A DNA stretch of 64,000 bases from Flavobacteriaceae bacterium (GCA_018402135.1 JAGYJF010000002.1:658501-722500); one strand, 5' to 3'. Positions 48,330 through 59,229 are shown, counted from the stretch's first letter. A program made the numbers and translations. Notes: a model not told the origin generated them from the sequence alone.

Positions 48330-48854
48330 TTAAGAATTTATTAATTGAAACATCTGTTCGTTTTTGAAGTGACCTGAGGCAAAGATCCAGTCTTTTTTGC
48401 AGCCTATGTATTCAAAATTGCAACTTTTAAACAATCGAATACTGGCTTCGTTTCCTTCGGTTATATTGCAGTATATTTGATGTAGGTTTAAAACTGAAAA
48501 ACAATAATTTATCAATATTTGAAGTGCATCTTTCCCATATCCTTTTGCTCTATTTTCCGAATTATTAATTATCAGACCAACGCCAGCTCTTCTATGTTGC
48601 GGATCGAAATCAAATAAATCGATAAAGCCAAGAACCTCGTTATTAAAACTACTAATAACCAATCTTAATTGTTTTACTTCAAAAATATCTTTGTGCGATT
48701 CGTCTAAATATTGTTTTAAAACATAATGTGAATAGGGTGTTTGGGTATGACTTACCTCCCAAATAGACGTGTCGTTTTCAGTGTTGTAAACATGAATGAT
48801 ATCTTCAGGCTCAAGCGCACGCAAAAAAACCAAATCACCCTTTAAATTTACCAT
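48330..48854 (-). CDS. GNAT family N-acetyltransferase (RimJ/SpeG-like)
   Basis: A 174-residue acetyltransferase with LRALEPEDIIHVYNTEND at the N-terminus, the VGLIINNSENRAKGYGKDALQIL acetyl-CoA loop and NLHQIYCNITEGNEASIRLFKSCNF, the RimJ-like signature. Possible substrates are a ribosomal protein N-terminus or polyamines. It overlaps dapF by seven bases and abuts mltG, so it belongs to that operon. Confidence 0.88.
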   Translation of the reverse strand: MVNLKGDLVFLRALEPEDIIHVYNTENDTSIWEVSHTQTPYSHYVLKQYLDESHKDIFEVKQLRLVISSFNNEVLGFIDLFDFDPQHRRAGVGLIINNSENRAKGYGKDALQILINYCFSVLNLHQIYCNITEGNEASIRLFKSCNFEYIGCKKDWIFASGHFKNEQMFQLINS

Positions 48855-49627
48855 TGTATTTCGCCTTTAAAAACTTGCTCCGCCGGACCAATTAACCAAA
48901 TATTTTCGTAACCATCTGATGTTTTATCGAAAGAGACTTTTAGTTCGCCACCTTGGGTTTGTAAAGTTACCAAATTTTGATTGGTTTGATGGGTGGTATG
49001 CATAGCTAAAGCAACGGCAGTAACACCTGTACCACATGATAAGGTTTCATCTTCCACACCACGTTCATAGGTTCTAACACTAAAAAGATTATCCGACTTT
49101 TTATGTACGAAATTGATATTGCACCCTTCATGTTTGTATAATTCGCTATACCTCAATTTAGAACCTTCATTTTTTACATTCATGCTTTGTAAGTTGTCTG
49201 TCATTTCTACATGATGAGGCGACCCAGTATTTAAAAACACATAATTGTCATGCATTGAAATTGAGCTAACATTTTGCATTTGTAACTTTATTGATTCACC
49301 CTCTATAATCGCATGGTGAACACCATCTATTGCTTCGAAAGTAGCCGTTTTATCAATAATTTTTATAAAATTGGCAAATGCCGTAATGCATCTACCGCCA
49401 TTTCCACACATTGTACTTTCATTTCCATCGGCATTAAAATAGACCATTCTGAAATCATATTCAGGATGATTTTCCAGCAAAATAAAGCCATCAGCACCAA
49501 TGCCAAAACGTCGGTCGCACCAATGCGCAATTTTTTTGGTATCGTTTTTGCTTATTTTGAACAAACGATTATCAACAATTATAAAATCGTTCCCGGTACC
49601 TTGGTATTTGTAAAAATTGATTTTCAT
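48848..49627 (-). CDS. dapF: Diaminopimelate epimerase
   Basis: Converts LL- to meso-diaminopimelate for peptidoglycan and lysine. From ATG 49627 the protein is 259 aa with both catalytic cysteines: C74 in STMCGNGGRC and C198 in LSCGTG. The frame opens further to TTG 49636, but that codon is inside the -7 box. The box ends six bases before the ATG, so the transcript may be nearly leaderless. First gene of the unit with GNAT, mltG and DUF2279. Confidence 0.95.
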   Translation of the reverse strand: MKINFYKYQGTGNDFIIVDNRLFKISKNDTKKIAHWCDRRFGIGADGFILLENHPEYDFRMVYFNADGNESTMCGNGGRCITAFANFIKIIDKTATFEAIDGVHHAIIEGESIKLQMQNVSSISMHDNYVFLNTGSPHHVEMTDNLQSMNVKNEGSKLRYSELYKHEGCNINFVHKKSDNLFSVRTYERGVEDETLSCGTGVTAVALAMHTTHQTNQNLVTLQTQGGELKVSFDKTSDGYENIWLIGPAEQVFKGEIQW

Positions 49628-49633
49628 AGGGGA

Positions 49634-49641
49634 CAAATATA
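49634..49641 (-). promoter_or_regulatory. -7 box immediately before dapF
   Basis: Reads TATATTTG on the minus strand (exact TAnnTTTG), ending six bases before the ATG at 49627. Same spacing as the box at the GT2 gene (17769-17776). Confidence 0.55.
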
Positions 49642-49750
49642 AGAATTATAAGGTGTAAATATTGCTGTTAAATAGTCGTTAAAGTTAAAATCGAAATTAA
49701 TAAAACTGTAATTTTAATCGTTATTGAATTAACCTTAAAAATGAAATAGA

Positions 49751-51175
49751 ATGAAAAAGATGTTTTCAATGTTTGCGGCTTCGGTATTAGGCGGCGTCAT
49801 CGCATTATCGAGCTATTTGTATTTTGTTCAACCAAATAACTCCGCTTCTACTTTAGAAACAAAAGTTGAGCAGTCTCAGCCCGCTTTTATCCCAACAAAT
49901 TTTAATGTCAACACCACAGCTTTAGACAGTGACACTCCTAACTTCGTCACGGCAGCGGATCAAACCATTGATGCTGTTGTGCACGTAAAAAACACCTCTA
50001 TATACAGTGCACCGACAAGTTTGCAGGATTTATTTTTTGGGAGACAATCGCCTCGTGCTCAAGTTGGCACTGGCAGTGGCGTGATTATTTCACCAGATGG
50101 CTACATTGTTACCAATAACCACGTAATTGCTGAAGCCAACGAAATTTCAATCACTACTAATAGTAACAAAATTTATACAGCAACTTTGGTAGGCACCGAT
50201 CCGAAAACGGATATTGCTTTATTAAAAATAGAAGCAGATGAAGATATGCCGTATGTTACTTTTGGAAATTCAGACAACGCTAAAATAGGCGAATGGGTAC
50301 TTGCTATCGGCAACCCTTTTAACCTCACCTCTACTGTTACTGCCGGAATTATTAGTGCAAAGTCCCGTGACTTAACAGGTAATTACGAACAATCGTTTAT
50401 TCAAACTGATGCTGCTGTTAATCCAGGCAATTCAGGAGGTGCCTTAGTTAATATTAACGGCGAACTTATTGGCATTAATACAGCTATCTCTTCTAGAACA
50501 GGCTCATATATTGGGTATTCTTTTGCGGTACCTAGTAACATTACACGTAAAGTTATCAATGATATTATGGAATATGGTGCCGTTCAAAACGGGATTCTTG
50601 GTGTGGCCGGTGGTTCGTTAAATAGTGAAATTGCCAAACAACTCAATGTAGATGAAACAGAAGGTTTTTACATTGAAAACGTTGAAGTTGAATCTGGCGC
50701 TGATAAGGCCGGATTGAAAAAAGGTGATATTATTAAGGAAATTGACAACATTAAAATATCGAAGTTTACCGACATGAAAGGTTACCTAAAAACGAAACAG
50801 CCTAATGATGTAGTTATAATTAAGTACTTAAGAAACCATCAGTTAAAAACTACAGAAGTAACTTTAGTTAAACGATTAATCGCCAATTTCCCTCTTATAG
50901 GAACGTTAAAAGAACCAAGTAAAGCGGTATTGAAACAACACAAATTAGATTTTGGACTTGAAATACAAGAACTTACCAATAACCCAAGAATTAAAGATGC
51001 TTGGATAAAAAATGGTGTTGATTCTGGCACTATAGTCACCAAGATAAACAATCAAAAAATCTACACCATAGATGACATTGAACGTATAAAAATCGATTTA
51101 CCACCTAACGAACCTATTGTAATAGAAATTATTAATAAAGACGGGGAAAAAGAAAAATATTATTTCCAGAATTAA
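49751..51175 (+). CDS. HtrA/DegQ-type periplasmic serine protease with two PDZ domains
   Basis: Envelope protease and chaperone of 474 aa, DegP/DegQ family. It has an N-terminal hydrophobic signal or anchor (about 5-26), the trypsin-like catalytic triad H124 (TNNHVI), D154 (TDIALLKI) and S228 (GNSGG), a first PDZ domain (about 280-365) and a shorter second one near the C-terminus. Likely degrades misfolded envelope proteins. A strong terminator follows. I saw no exact -7 box upstream, so it may use another sigma factor. Confidence 0.94.
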   Translation: MKKMFSMFAASVLGGVIALSSYLYFVQPNNSASTLETKVEQSQPAFIPTNFNVNTTALDSDTPNFVTAADQTIDAVVHVKNTSIYSAPTSLQDLFFGRQSPRAQVGTGSGVIISPDGYIVTNNHVIAEANEISITTNSNKIYTATLVGTDPKTDIALLKIEADEDMPYVTFGNSDNAKIGEWVLAIGNPFNLTSTVTAGIISAKSRDLTGNYEQSFIQTDAAVNPGNSGGALVNINGELIGINTAISSRTGSYIGYSFAVPSNITRKVINDIMEYGAVQNGILGVAGGSLNSEIAKQLNVDETEGFYIENVEVESGADKAGLKKGDIIKEIDNIKISKFTDMKGYLKTKQPNDVVIIKYLRNHQLKTTEVTLVKRLIANFPLIGTLKEPSKAVLKQHKLDFGLEIQELTNNPRIKDAWIKNGVDSGTIVTKINNQKIYTIDDIERIKIDLPPNEPIVIEIINKDGEKEKYYFQN

Positions 51176-51199
51176 TTTTTTGCTTAATTAAAGTAATTT

Positions 51200-51243
51200 A
51201 AAATCACCTTCAATAATCTCTAAAATTGAAGGTGATTTTTTTA
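51200..51243 (+). terminator. Strong terminator after the htrA-like gene
   Basis: AAAATCACCTTCAAT (51200-51214) pairs perfectly over 15 bases with ATTGAAGGTGATTTT (51225-51239), followed by more T residues. Loop ten bases. Confidence 0.9.
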
Positions 51244-51278
51244 TCCTAGAATTGGCTACGAAAACGTTTGAAATATAT

Positions 51279-51286
51279 TACTTTTG
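51279..51286 (+). promoter_or_regulatory. -7 box of the GAPDH gene
   Basis: TACTTTTG, exact TAnnTTTG match, 51 bases before the ATG at 51338. The alternative TTG start at 51284 lies inside this box. Confidence 0.6.
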
Positions 51287-51337
51287 CGCAAAATTTTAAT
51301 TAAATCCCTTTCAAACACCACTATAAAAATCATCAAA

Positions 51338-52786
51338 ATGAGTACGCATTTAACTTACGACAAAGAACTTGCTTTTCAGGCCGACCGAAGGAAAGCTACG
51401 GTAGAATTCATCAAAATAGTTAACGATTTATGGTACGATAAAGCCATTGAATTAGTGATTTTTAGAAATCAGTTAATTGATAAAAGTGTAAGCGAAATTT
51501 TAAACCTTCATGAATATGCTGGCAGATTTGTAGAAAAACCGATTTCAATCTTTGATTCGGTTGAAATATTACGTGCCATAAAAACTTTAGATCTGCCTCC
51601 AGCCAAATTAGATATAGGTAAATTAACTTATGAATACCATTTAGCAGAATCTAAATACAACAACGCCATGGCTTTTGTTGCGAGTAAATTAAAAGATTCT
51701 GAAGCCCACGAAATTATTAAGCCCAAAGACGTTGTTTTGTATGGCTTTGGCAGAATTGGTCGCTTGGTAGCCCGTGAGCTTTTAGCTAAAACAGGAAAAG
51801 GCAACCAGTTAAGATTACGCGCCATTGTTACAAGAGGAAAACTAGACGCCACTATTTTAGAAAAAAGGGCAGCCTTGTTGCGTAACGATTCGGTACATGG
51901 CATTTTTCCTGGAACTGTAACTACCGATATCAATAATGAGGCTTTAATTATTAATGGGACAACAGTTAAAATTATTTCGGCAAATGCACCTGAAGAAATT
52001 GATTACACTTCCTACGATATAAAAGATGCCTTAATCATCGATAATACCGGCGCATTCAGAGATAAAACAGAACTAGCAAGACATTTAAAATCGAAAGGCG
52101 CAAGTAAGGTATTACTAACTGCGCCTGGCAAAGAAATTCCTAATATTGTTCATGGTGTAAATCATTTAGACTATCAGCCAGATGCTATTAATATCTTCTC
52201 GGCTGCATCTTGCACAACAAACGCTATTACGCCAATTCTTAAAGTAATTGACGATGCATTTCAAATTAATTCTGGTCACATTGAAACCATTCACGCTTAT
52301 ACCAACGATCAAAATTTAGTTGATAATTTTCATGACAAATACCGTCGTGGTAGAGCTGCAGGACTTAATATGGTAATTACCGAAACTGGTGCTGGTAAGG
52401 CAGTGAGTAAGGCCTTGCCAAAGTTAGATGGCAAACTCACTTCCAACGCCATTCGCGTTCCAGTACCCAATGGTTCACTTGCTATTTTAAATTTAGAATT
52501 AGACACAAAAACCTCATTGAGCGCCATCAATCAATTGATAAAAAAACACGCTTTAGAAGGAAATTTAGTTGAACAAATTAAATACGAAATGAGCGACGAA
52601 CTTGTATCAAGTGATATTATAGGATGCTCGGCTCCTGTTATTTACGACAGTAAAGCTACAATTGTGCGTGCCGATGGCAAAAATGCGATACTGTATATAT
52701 GGTATGATAATGAATATGGGTATAGTCACCAAGTTATTAGGTTGGCAAAATACATTTCAAAAGTAAGACGTTATCATTATTATTAA
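51338..52786 (+). CDS. Glyceraldehyde-3-phosphate dehydrogenase, long form with N-terminal extension
   Basis: Glycolytic/gluconeogenic dehydrogenase of 482 aa. The NAD-binding VVLYGFGRIGR starts only at about residue 132, so there is an N-terminal helical extension of about 130 residues compared with the usual 335-residue enzyme. The catalytic cysteine lies in SAASCTTNAITP, and NDQNLVDNFHDKYRRGRAAGLNMV and WYDNEYGYS are intact. Bacteroidota often carry such a long paralogue beside a standard GapA. The role of the extension is unknown. A terminator follows. Confidence 0.92.
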   Translation: MSTHLTYDKELAFQADRRKATVEFIKIVNDLWYDKAIELVIFRNQLIDKSVSEILNLHEYAGRFVEKPISIFDSVEILRAIKTLDLPPAKLDIGKLTYEYHLAESKYNNAMAFVASKLKDSEAHEIIKPKDVVLYGFGRIGRLVARELLAKTGKGNQLRLRAIVTRGKLDATILEKRAALLRNDSVHGIFPGTVTTDINNEALIINGTTVKIISANAPEEIDYTSYDIKDALIIDNTGAFRDKTELARHLKSKGASKVLLTAPGKEIPNIVHGVNHLDYQPDAINIFSAASCTTNAITPILKVIDDAFQINSGHIETIHAYTNDQNLVDNFHDKYRRGRAAGLNMVITETGAGKAVSKALPKLDGKLTSNAIRVPVPNGSLAILNLELDTKTSLSAINQLIKKHALEGNLVEQIKYEMSDELVSSDIIGCSAPVIYDSKATIVRADGKNAILYIWYDNEYGYSHQVIRLAKYISKVRRYHYY

Positions 52787-52806
52787 TTCAGATTCATCCC
52801 TTGATT

Positions 52807-52838
52807 AAAAAAACTTGTCTGAACGGACAAGTTTTTTT
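52807..52838 (+). terminator. Terminator after the GAPDH gene
   Basis: AAAAAAACTTGTC (52807-52819) pairs with GACAAGTTTTTTT (52826-52838) around a six-base loop, 21 bases past the stop. Confidence 0.88.
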
Positions 52839-52931
52839 CATTTACCAAGCAACCAATTTATACTATTTGCATCTTAAGGTTATAATTATAAAATATATTA
52901 AACTTAATCTTAAATGAATCAATCAAAAATC

Positions 52932-53447
52932 ATGAAAAAACAGTTAGTCTATTTTGCACTCGCATCTTGTTTGTGCTTTCAAAGTTGTTGGTTAGTGAGT
53001 CCTGTTGACGAGCCTAATAATTTTGATATTGGGTTATCAAATTACGAACCAGTCATTATCAGTAGAAGCGAGCTTGAAGCTTCCACAATAATTGAATCGC
53101 CAAAAACCATTCAAAACTCTGGAAAAATTTATGTGAAGGATGAATTATTATTCATAAATGAAAGAAATAAAGGGTTTCATGTTTTTAATAATTCCAATCC
53201 AGTAAATCCTGTTAAAATAGCTTTTATAAAGGTTTTAGGGTCTACTGATTTAGCGGTGAAGAACAATATACTTTATATCAACAATGCTACAGATTTAATC
53301 ACGCTCACTGCTGATTTAGCCACAAACACAATTGAGATTACTAAACGCATCGCCAATACGTTTCCTCAAATGATTTCGCCCGAAGGATTTCAGTACAACA
53401 ACCTTAACGATAATCAAATAATTATTGATTGGATTTTAAATGACTAA
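52932..53447 (+). CDS. LVIVD-repeat lipoprotein, N-terminal half type
   Basis: A 171-residue lipoprotein from ATG 52932, with the signal KKQLVYFALASCLCFQSC (lipobox Cys near 19). It has a GKIYVKDELLFINERNKGFHVFNNSNP unit and a DLAVKNNILYINNATDLITL unit, the pattern of LVIVD beta-propeller repeats. Full-length members of this family that I know are roughly 400 aa; this protein resembles their first part and the next gene resembles the remainder. Function unknown. It is followed by its partner after four bases. Confidence 0.75.
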   Translation: MKKQLVYFALASCLCFQSCWLVSPVDEPNNFDIGLSNYEPVIISRSELEASTIIESPKTIQNSGKIYVKDELLFINERNKGFHVFNNSNPVNPVKIAFIKVLGSTDLAVKNNILYINNATDLITLTADLATNTIEITKRIANTFPQMISPEGFQYNNLNDNQIIIDWILND

Positions 53448-53451
53448 CCAT

Positions 53452-54189
53452 ATGAAACGTATTTTATTTATAATTTCAGTAGCGCTATTATTAGGTTGTA
53501 ATTCTGACAGTACCGATAATGCAAACGCCAATTTCAGTGAAAATGGACAAGGTGGATCTTTAGCCCGTTTTGTCTTGACTAACAATTACTTATATACCGT
53601 TGATAATTTTGGTCTCAATGTTTTTAATCTTTTAGATCCTGAACAGCCCGTAAAAGTTAATAGTATTCCTGTAGGATTTGATATAGAAACCCTATTCAAT
53701 TACAAAGAATACCTGTATATCGGCTCTCAAAACGGTATGTTTATTTACAGTATTTCCAATCCTGAATTACCAACTTATTTGTCGGATGTACAACATTTTA
53801 CCGCCTGTGATCCTGTGGTGGCAAATAATACACACGCCTTTGTTACACTATATGCTGATGTTGGATGCGGAAATACCATAAACATTCTTGAAACTTATGA
53901 TGTTACAGATGTTCTAAATCCAGTTCTTATATCTACACGTAATCTAAGCAGACCAATAGGAATGGCGCTCTATGGCAACTATCTTTTTGTTTGTGATGAT
54001 GAAGTTAAAATTTTTGACATAAGTGATGCAGAGAATTCAACATTAGTAAATGCGATTGATAAAAATGCATTTGATGCTATCATTCAGGGCAATTTATTAA
54101 TTTTAATTGGGGATCATGGTTTGTTTCAATATGAGGTAAATCCAAATAATATTCAAGATATTTCATACTTAAGCACAGTAAGTTTTTAA
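53452..54189 (+). CDS. LVIVD-repeat lipoprotein, C-terminal half type
   Basis: A 245-residue lipoprotein from ATG 53452, signal KRILFIISVALLLGC (lipobox LLLGC). The body, starting GQGGSLARFVLTNNYLYTVDNFGLNVF and including NYKEYLYIGSQNGMFIYSISNP, matches the later blades of LVIVD beta-propellers. It lies four bases after the gene for the N-terminal-half type lipoprotein. The pair may form one split propeller at the outer membrane. Function unknown. Confidence 0.75.
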   Translation: MKRILFIISVALLLGCNSDSTDNANANFSENGQGGSLARFVLTNNYLYTVDNFGLNVFNLLDPEQPVKVNSIPVGFDIETLFNYKEYLYIGSQNGMFIYSISNPELPTYLSDVQHFTACDPVVANNTHAFVTLYADVGCGNTINILETYDVTDVLNPVLISTRNLSRPIGMALYGNYLFVCDDEVKIFDISDAENSTLVNAIDKNAFDAIIQGNLLILIGDHGLFQYEVNPNNIQDISYLSTVSF

Positions 54190-54301
54190 ATATTTTAGAA
54201 ACTTTAGCGTTAGTCATTAATAGAATCCAAATTTAATTGGATAATTTCTAAGTTAAATTTTTTATATTGCCAATCTAAACCGACCAAAAACCAGAAAAAA
54301 A

Positions 54302-54922
54302 ATGATCAGTCGAGTCAAAATTATTTTAATGATTTTCAGTGTGTTATTTGTAGGTGAAATAACTGCTCAGGAAATCACCGAAGATACTGAGCAAGATAAA
54401 TTATCCCTTACCGAAGGTACTGTTGAAAACCAGTTTGAATACGTAATTCAAAAGTCTAATAATTATCAAGACTATAAGGTTGTAAAGAAAGTTTGGTTAA
54501 CACAATTAAAATCTCATGTTTTAGATTCTTTAGAAGCTATCAATAAGGATATACTCAAAAATGCTTCCACTATTAAAAATCAGGAAGAAGAGATTTTAAA
54601 TTTAAAAGAAAATCTCAATAATACCAAAAATCAGTTGGACAGTACCATTCAGGAAAAAGACAGCATGCAACTTTTTGGACTTCAACTTAGTAAAACTGGC
54701 TATAATGTAGTTATGTGGAGCGTAATTGCTGGACTTTTATTTTTGCTCATAGTATTCGTATTTAAATTCAAATCTAGTAACACTATAACCAAAGAGACCA
54801 ACAAAAAGCTGTTAGAAATTGAAGATGAATTTGAAGAACACCGCAGAACTGCAGTCGAGCGAGAGCAAAAAGTAAGACGTCAACTTCAAGACGAATTAAA
54901 CAAACAAAAATCTGGAAAATAA
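54302..54922 (+). CDS. Membrane protein with coiled coils, upstream of trmD
   Basis: A 206-residue protein with signal peptide (about 1-22), a periplasmic stretch with a coiled coil (about 70-125), one transmembrane helix (about 137-157) and a cytoplasmic charged coiled coil (about 165-206). No catalytic motif. Similar proteins in databases carry the name tRNA (guanine-N1)-methyltransferase by transfer from the adjacent trmD; nothing in this sequence supports that activity. It precedes trmD by seven bases. Confidence 0.78.
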   Translation: MISRVKIILMIFSVLFVGEITAQEITEDTEQDKLSLTEGTVENQFEYVIQKSNNYQDYKVVKKVWLTQLKSHVLDSLEAINKDILKNASTIKNQEEEILNLKENLNNTKNQLDSTIQEKDSMQLFGLQLSKTGYNVVMWSVIAGLLFLLIVFVFKFKSSNTITKETNKKLLEIEDEFEEHRRTAVEREQKVRRQLQDELNKQKSGK

Positions 54923-54929
54923 GCACGCA

Positions 54930-55607
54930 ATGCGTATCGATATAATTACTGTATTGCCAGAACTAATAAAAAGTCCATTTGAAGCCTCCATATTAAAACG
55001 TGCCATAGAAAATAAACTAGTAGAAGTACATTTTCATAATTTAAGAGATTACACAACCGATAATTACAAATCTGTAGACGACTACCAATTTGGCGGTGGT
55101 GCCGGTATGGTAATGATGATTGAACCTATTGATAAATGTATTTCAGAGTTAAAATCCCAACGAGCTTACGACGAGGTAATATACATGACTCCAGACGGAA
55201 CTGTTTTTAATCAGCAAATTGCGAATCATTTGTCCTTAAAAGGAAACTTGATAATTCTTTGCGGGCATTACAAAGGTGTTGACCAGCGAGTTAGAGATCT
55301 GTTTGTGACCAAAGAAATCTCCATTGGCGATTATGTTTTATCTGGTGGCGAATTGGCAGCCGCCGTATTGTGCGATGCGATTATTAGATTAATTCCAGGA
55401 GTATTAGGCAACGAAACTTCAGCATTAACGGATTCGTTTCAAGATAATTTACTTGCGCCACCCATTTACACCAGACCTCGAGAATACAAAGGCATGAAGG
55501 TTCCTGAAGTATTATTTAGTGGCAACTTTCCTAAAATTGAAAAATGGAGAGACGAGCAATCTTACCAACGAACCAAGGAGCGCAGACCTGACCTACTAGA
55601 CGATTAA
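54930..55607 (+). CDS. trmD: tRNA (guanine-N1)-methyltransferase TrmD
   Basis: Methylates G37 of tRNAs to prevent frameshifting. The 225-residue SPOUT protein has the deep trefoil-knot motifs GHYKGVDQR and [14 protein letters not shown], and the C-terminal [24 protein letters not shown]. It is followed by rplS, as in many bacteria, though rplS has its own promoter here. Confidence 0.96.
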   Translation: MRIDIITVLPELIKSPFEASILKRAIENKLVEVHFHNLRDYTTDNYKSVDDYQFGGGAGMVMMIEPIDKCISELKSQRAYDEVIYMTPDGTVFNQQIANHLSLKGNLIILCGHYKGVDQRVRDLFVTKEISIGDYVLSGGELAAAVLCDAIIRLIPGVLGNETSALTDSFQDNLLAPPIYTRPREYKGMKVPEVLFSGNFPKIEKWRDEQSYQRTKERRPDLLDD

Positions 55608-55651
55608 AATGGCTATATCTATAAATTTGTATATAAATTTCGGCAAGACTA

Positions 55652-55681
55652 TTGCCAATTCTGAATAATTGATTATTTTTG
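55652..55681 (+). promoter_or_regulatory. Promoter of rplS with -33 and -7 elements
   Basis: TTG (55652-55654), a 19-base spacer, then TATTTTTG (55674-55681). This is the full Bacteroidota layout. A leader of about 65 bases follows before the rplS ATG at 55753. Confidence 0.75.
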
Positions 55682-55752
55682 CAGCCAATTTTAGATTAAC
55701 CTCTGGCGAAAATCGTGAATGTTGATTTAGATTTAACTATAAATAATAAGAG

Positions 55753-56103
55753 ATGAATTCTTTAGTAAAATTTGTACAAGACGAGTTTGTTGCAAAGAAA
55801 GATTTTCCTGATTTTGGTGCAGGAGATACAATAACAGTATATTACGAAATTAGAGAAGGTGAAAAAGTAAGAACTCAGTTTTTCAAAGGTGTGGTTTTAC
55901 AACGCAGAGGCTCAGGAGCCACTGAAACTTTCACCATCAGAAAAATGTCAGGGACTGTAGGAGTTGAACGTATTTTTCCAGTTAACTTACCAGCACTTCA
56001 AAAAATTGAAATCAATAAGAAAGGTAAAGTTAGACGTGCTAGAATATTCTACTTTAGAGGTTTAACTGGTAAGAAAGCTAGAATTAAAGAAGTTAGAAGA
56101 TAA
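55753..56103 (+). CDS. rplS: 50S ribosomal protein L19
   Basis: Ribosomal protein at the 30S-50S interface, 116 aa. FPDFGAGDTITVYYEIREG, RTQFFKGVVLQRRGSG and ETFTIRKMSGTVGVERIFPVNLP are the L19 signatures. It is transcribed from its own promoter at 55652-55681 and followed by a terminator. Confidence 0.97.
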   Translation: MNSLVKFVQDEFVAKKDFPDFGAGDTITVYYEIREGEKVRTQFFKGVVLQRRGSGATETFTIRKMSGTVGVERIFPVNLPALQKIEINKKGKVRRARIFYFRGLTGKKARIKEVRR

Positions 56104-56124
56104 TTCAAACACAAATATATCGGT

Positions 56125-56153
56125 AAGCCTTGCTATTATGCAGGGCTTTTTTT
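56125..56153 (+). terminator. Terminator after rplS
   Basis: AAGCCTTGC (56125-56133) pairs with GCAGGGCTT (56140-56148) with one T-G wobble, followed by TTTTT. Confidence 0.85.
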
Positions 56154-56211
56154 ATTAACTATTGTTCATAAGTGTGGTTCATAAATTGTGCATATCTTCA
56201 GGCCTAAAAAA

Positions 56212-56242
56212 TTTGCATATTTCAAATGTTGACCTACATTTG
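56212..56242 (+). promoter_or_regulatory. Strong promoter at the start of an ORF-free unit
   Basis: TTTG (56212-56215), a 19-base spacer, then TACATTTG (56235-56242): complete consensus -33 and -7 elements with ideal spacing. Predicted transcript start near 56248. No coding gene begins within 650 bases. Confidence 0.7.
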
Positions 56243-56247
56243 TAAAA

Positions 56248-56748
56248 CAATTAGCAACAAACCTCGTTTGGTTTTGAAGAAAACTTCAAATTAATGTTAA
56301 ATTGTGATAAAGCAACGTTCTTTATTTGAATTGTTTTTTGAGGTTTTGAGATGTCATGTGTAGTCATGATTCAATCGAAAAAATCATGAAGTTAAATCCA
56401 CAATACCTACGACAGTAAGTTGAGAGGATGAAGCGGAAAGTTTGAAAGAAGTTTGAAACGCAAGTTTTTTACAAAACACAAACAATGTTTTAGGCGAGGC
56501 TTAACGTGCAAGCGAAAAGCAAATAATAAAACATCAAGAAAAACAATTCTACTAAAATGGAACATTAACAAGTAAATGTATTTTGAAAGTTAAGTTTCAT
56601 TTTATTGAGATAGTATAATTCAATACAAAAAAGTAGTTTAAATTCGTTTAAATTATTTGAAGTCAATGCAAGTTGAATACGTATTAAAGGAGCTATTTCA
56701 TAGAAAGCCATGTCAAAGTAGTTTTGCTACAGTGATATGGCTTTTGTG
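56248..56748 (+). ncRNA. Candidate non-coding RNA of about 500 nt
   Basis: An ORF-free stretch flanked by a consensus promoter (56212-56242) and a terminator-like hairpin (56704-56745). It has no open frame longer than a few codons with a plausible start (for example an 11-codon frame at 56386-56418). It contains A-rich single-strand-like segments and GC-richer patches (about 56420-56530). I looked for hallmark sequences of tmRNA, RNase P RNA, SRP RNA and common riboswitches and recognised none. It could be an independent RNA gene or a long leader of the isocitrate dehydrogenase gene, though that gene has its own -7 box. The remainder of the interval up to 56866 shows nothing else. Confidence 0.45.
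56704..56748 (+). terminator. Terminator-like hairpin ending the ORF-free unit
   Basis: AAAGCCATGTCA (56704-56715) pairs with TGATATGGCTTT (56733-56744) with one wobble. Inside, GTAG and CTAC form a second small stem around TTTTG. It is followed by T then mixed bases, so the T tract is short. Confidence 0.6.
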
Positions 56749-56866
56749 ATTTATATAGATTTCAACATCCGCTGTTATTAATGCCTTCCTCCTACTTTAA
56801 GTTTGAAAACCTATTAAAACATAGCAAGTAGAATACTGCGTCGGTTTCAAACCATTTTGAAATTCG

Positions 56867-56874
56867 TATATTTG
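56867..56874 (+). promoter_or_regulatory. -7 box of the isocitrate dehydrogenase gene
   Basis: TATATTTG, exact TAnnTTTG match, 44 bases before the ATG at 56919. Confidence 0.6.
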
Positions 56875-56903
56875 CATCCGATTTCACAAAAAAACAATCC
56901 TAA

Positions 56904-59144
<2,241 letters not shown>

Positions 59145-59172
59145 ACAACTAATTTAATATTAACTTACTGTT

Positions 59173-59200
59173 AAAAGCTTCTCATAATGAGGAGCTTTTT
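59173..59200 (+). terminator. Terminator after icd
   Basis: AAAGCTTCTC (59174-59183) pairs with GAGGAGCTTT (59189-59198) with one wobble, followed by T residues. Confidence 0.8.
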
Positions 59201-59229
59201 CTATTTTTATCAAAAAAATTGCACGCTGT

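Noticed and set aside
52932..54189. Reading the two LVIVD lipoprotein genes as one frameshifted gene
   Set aside because: The second gene has its own clear lipoprotein signal peptide and start, so two proteins are intended.
56248..56748. tmRNA or RNase P RNA
   Set aside because: The invariant 5' and 3' tRNA-like ends of tmRNA and the GAGGAAAGUC core of RNase P RNA are absent on both strands.
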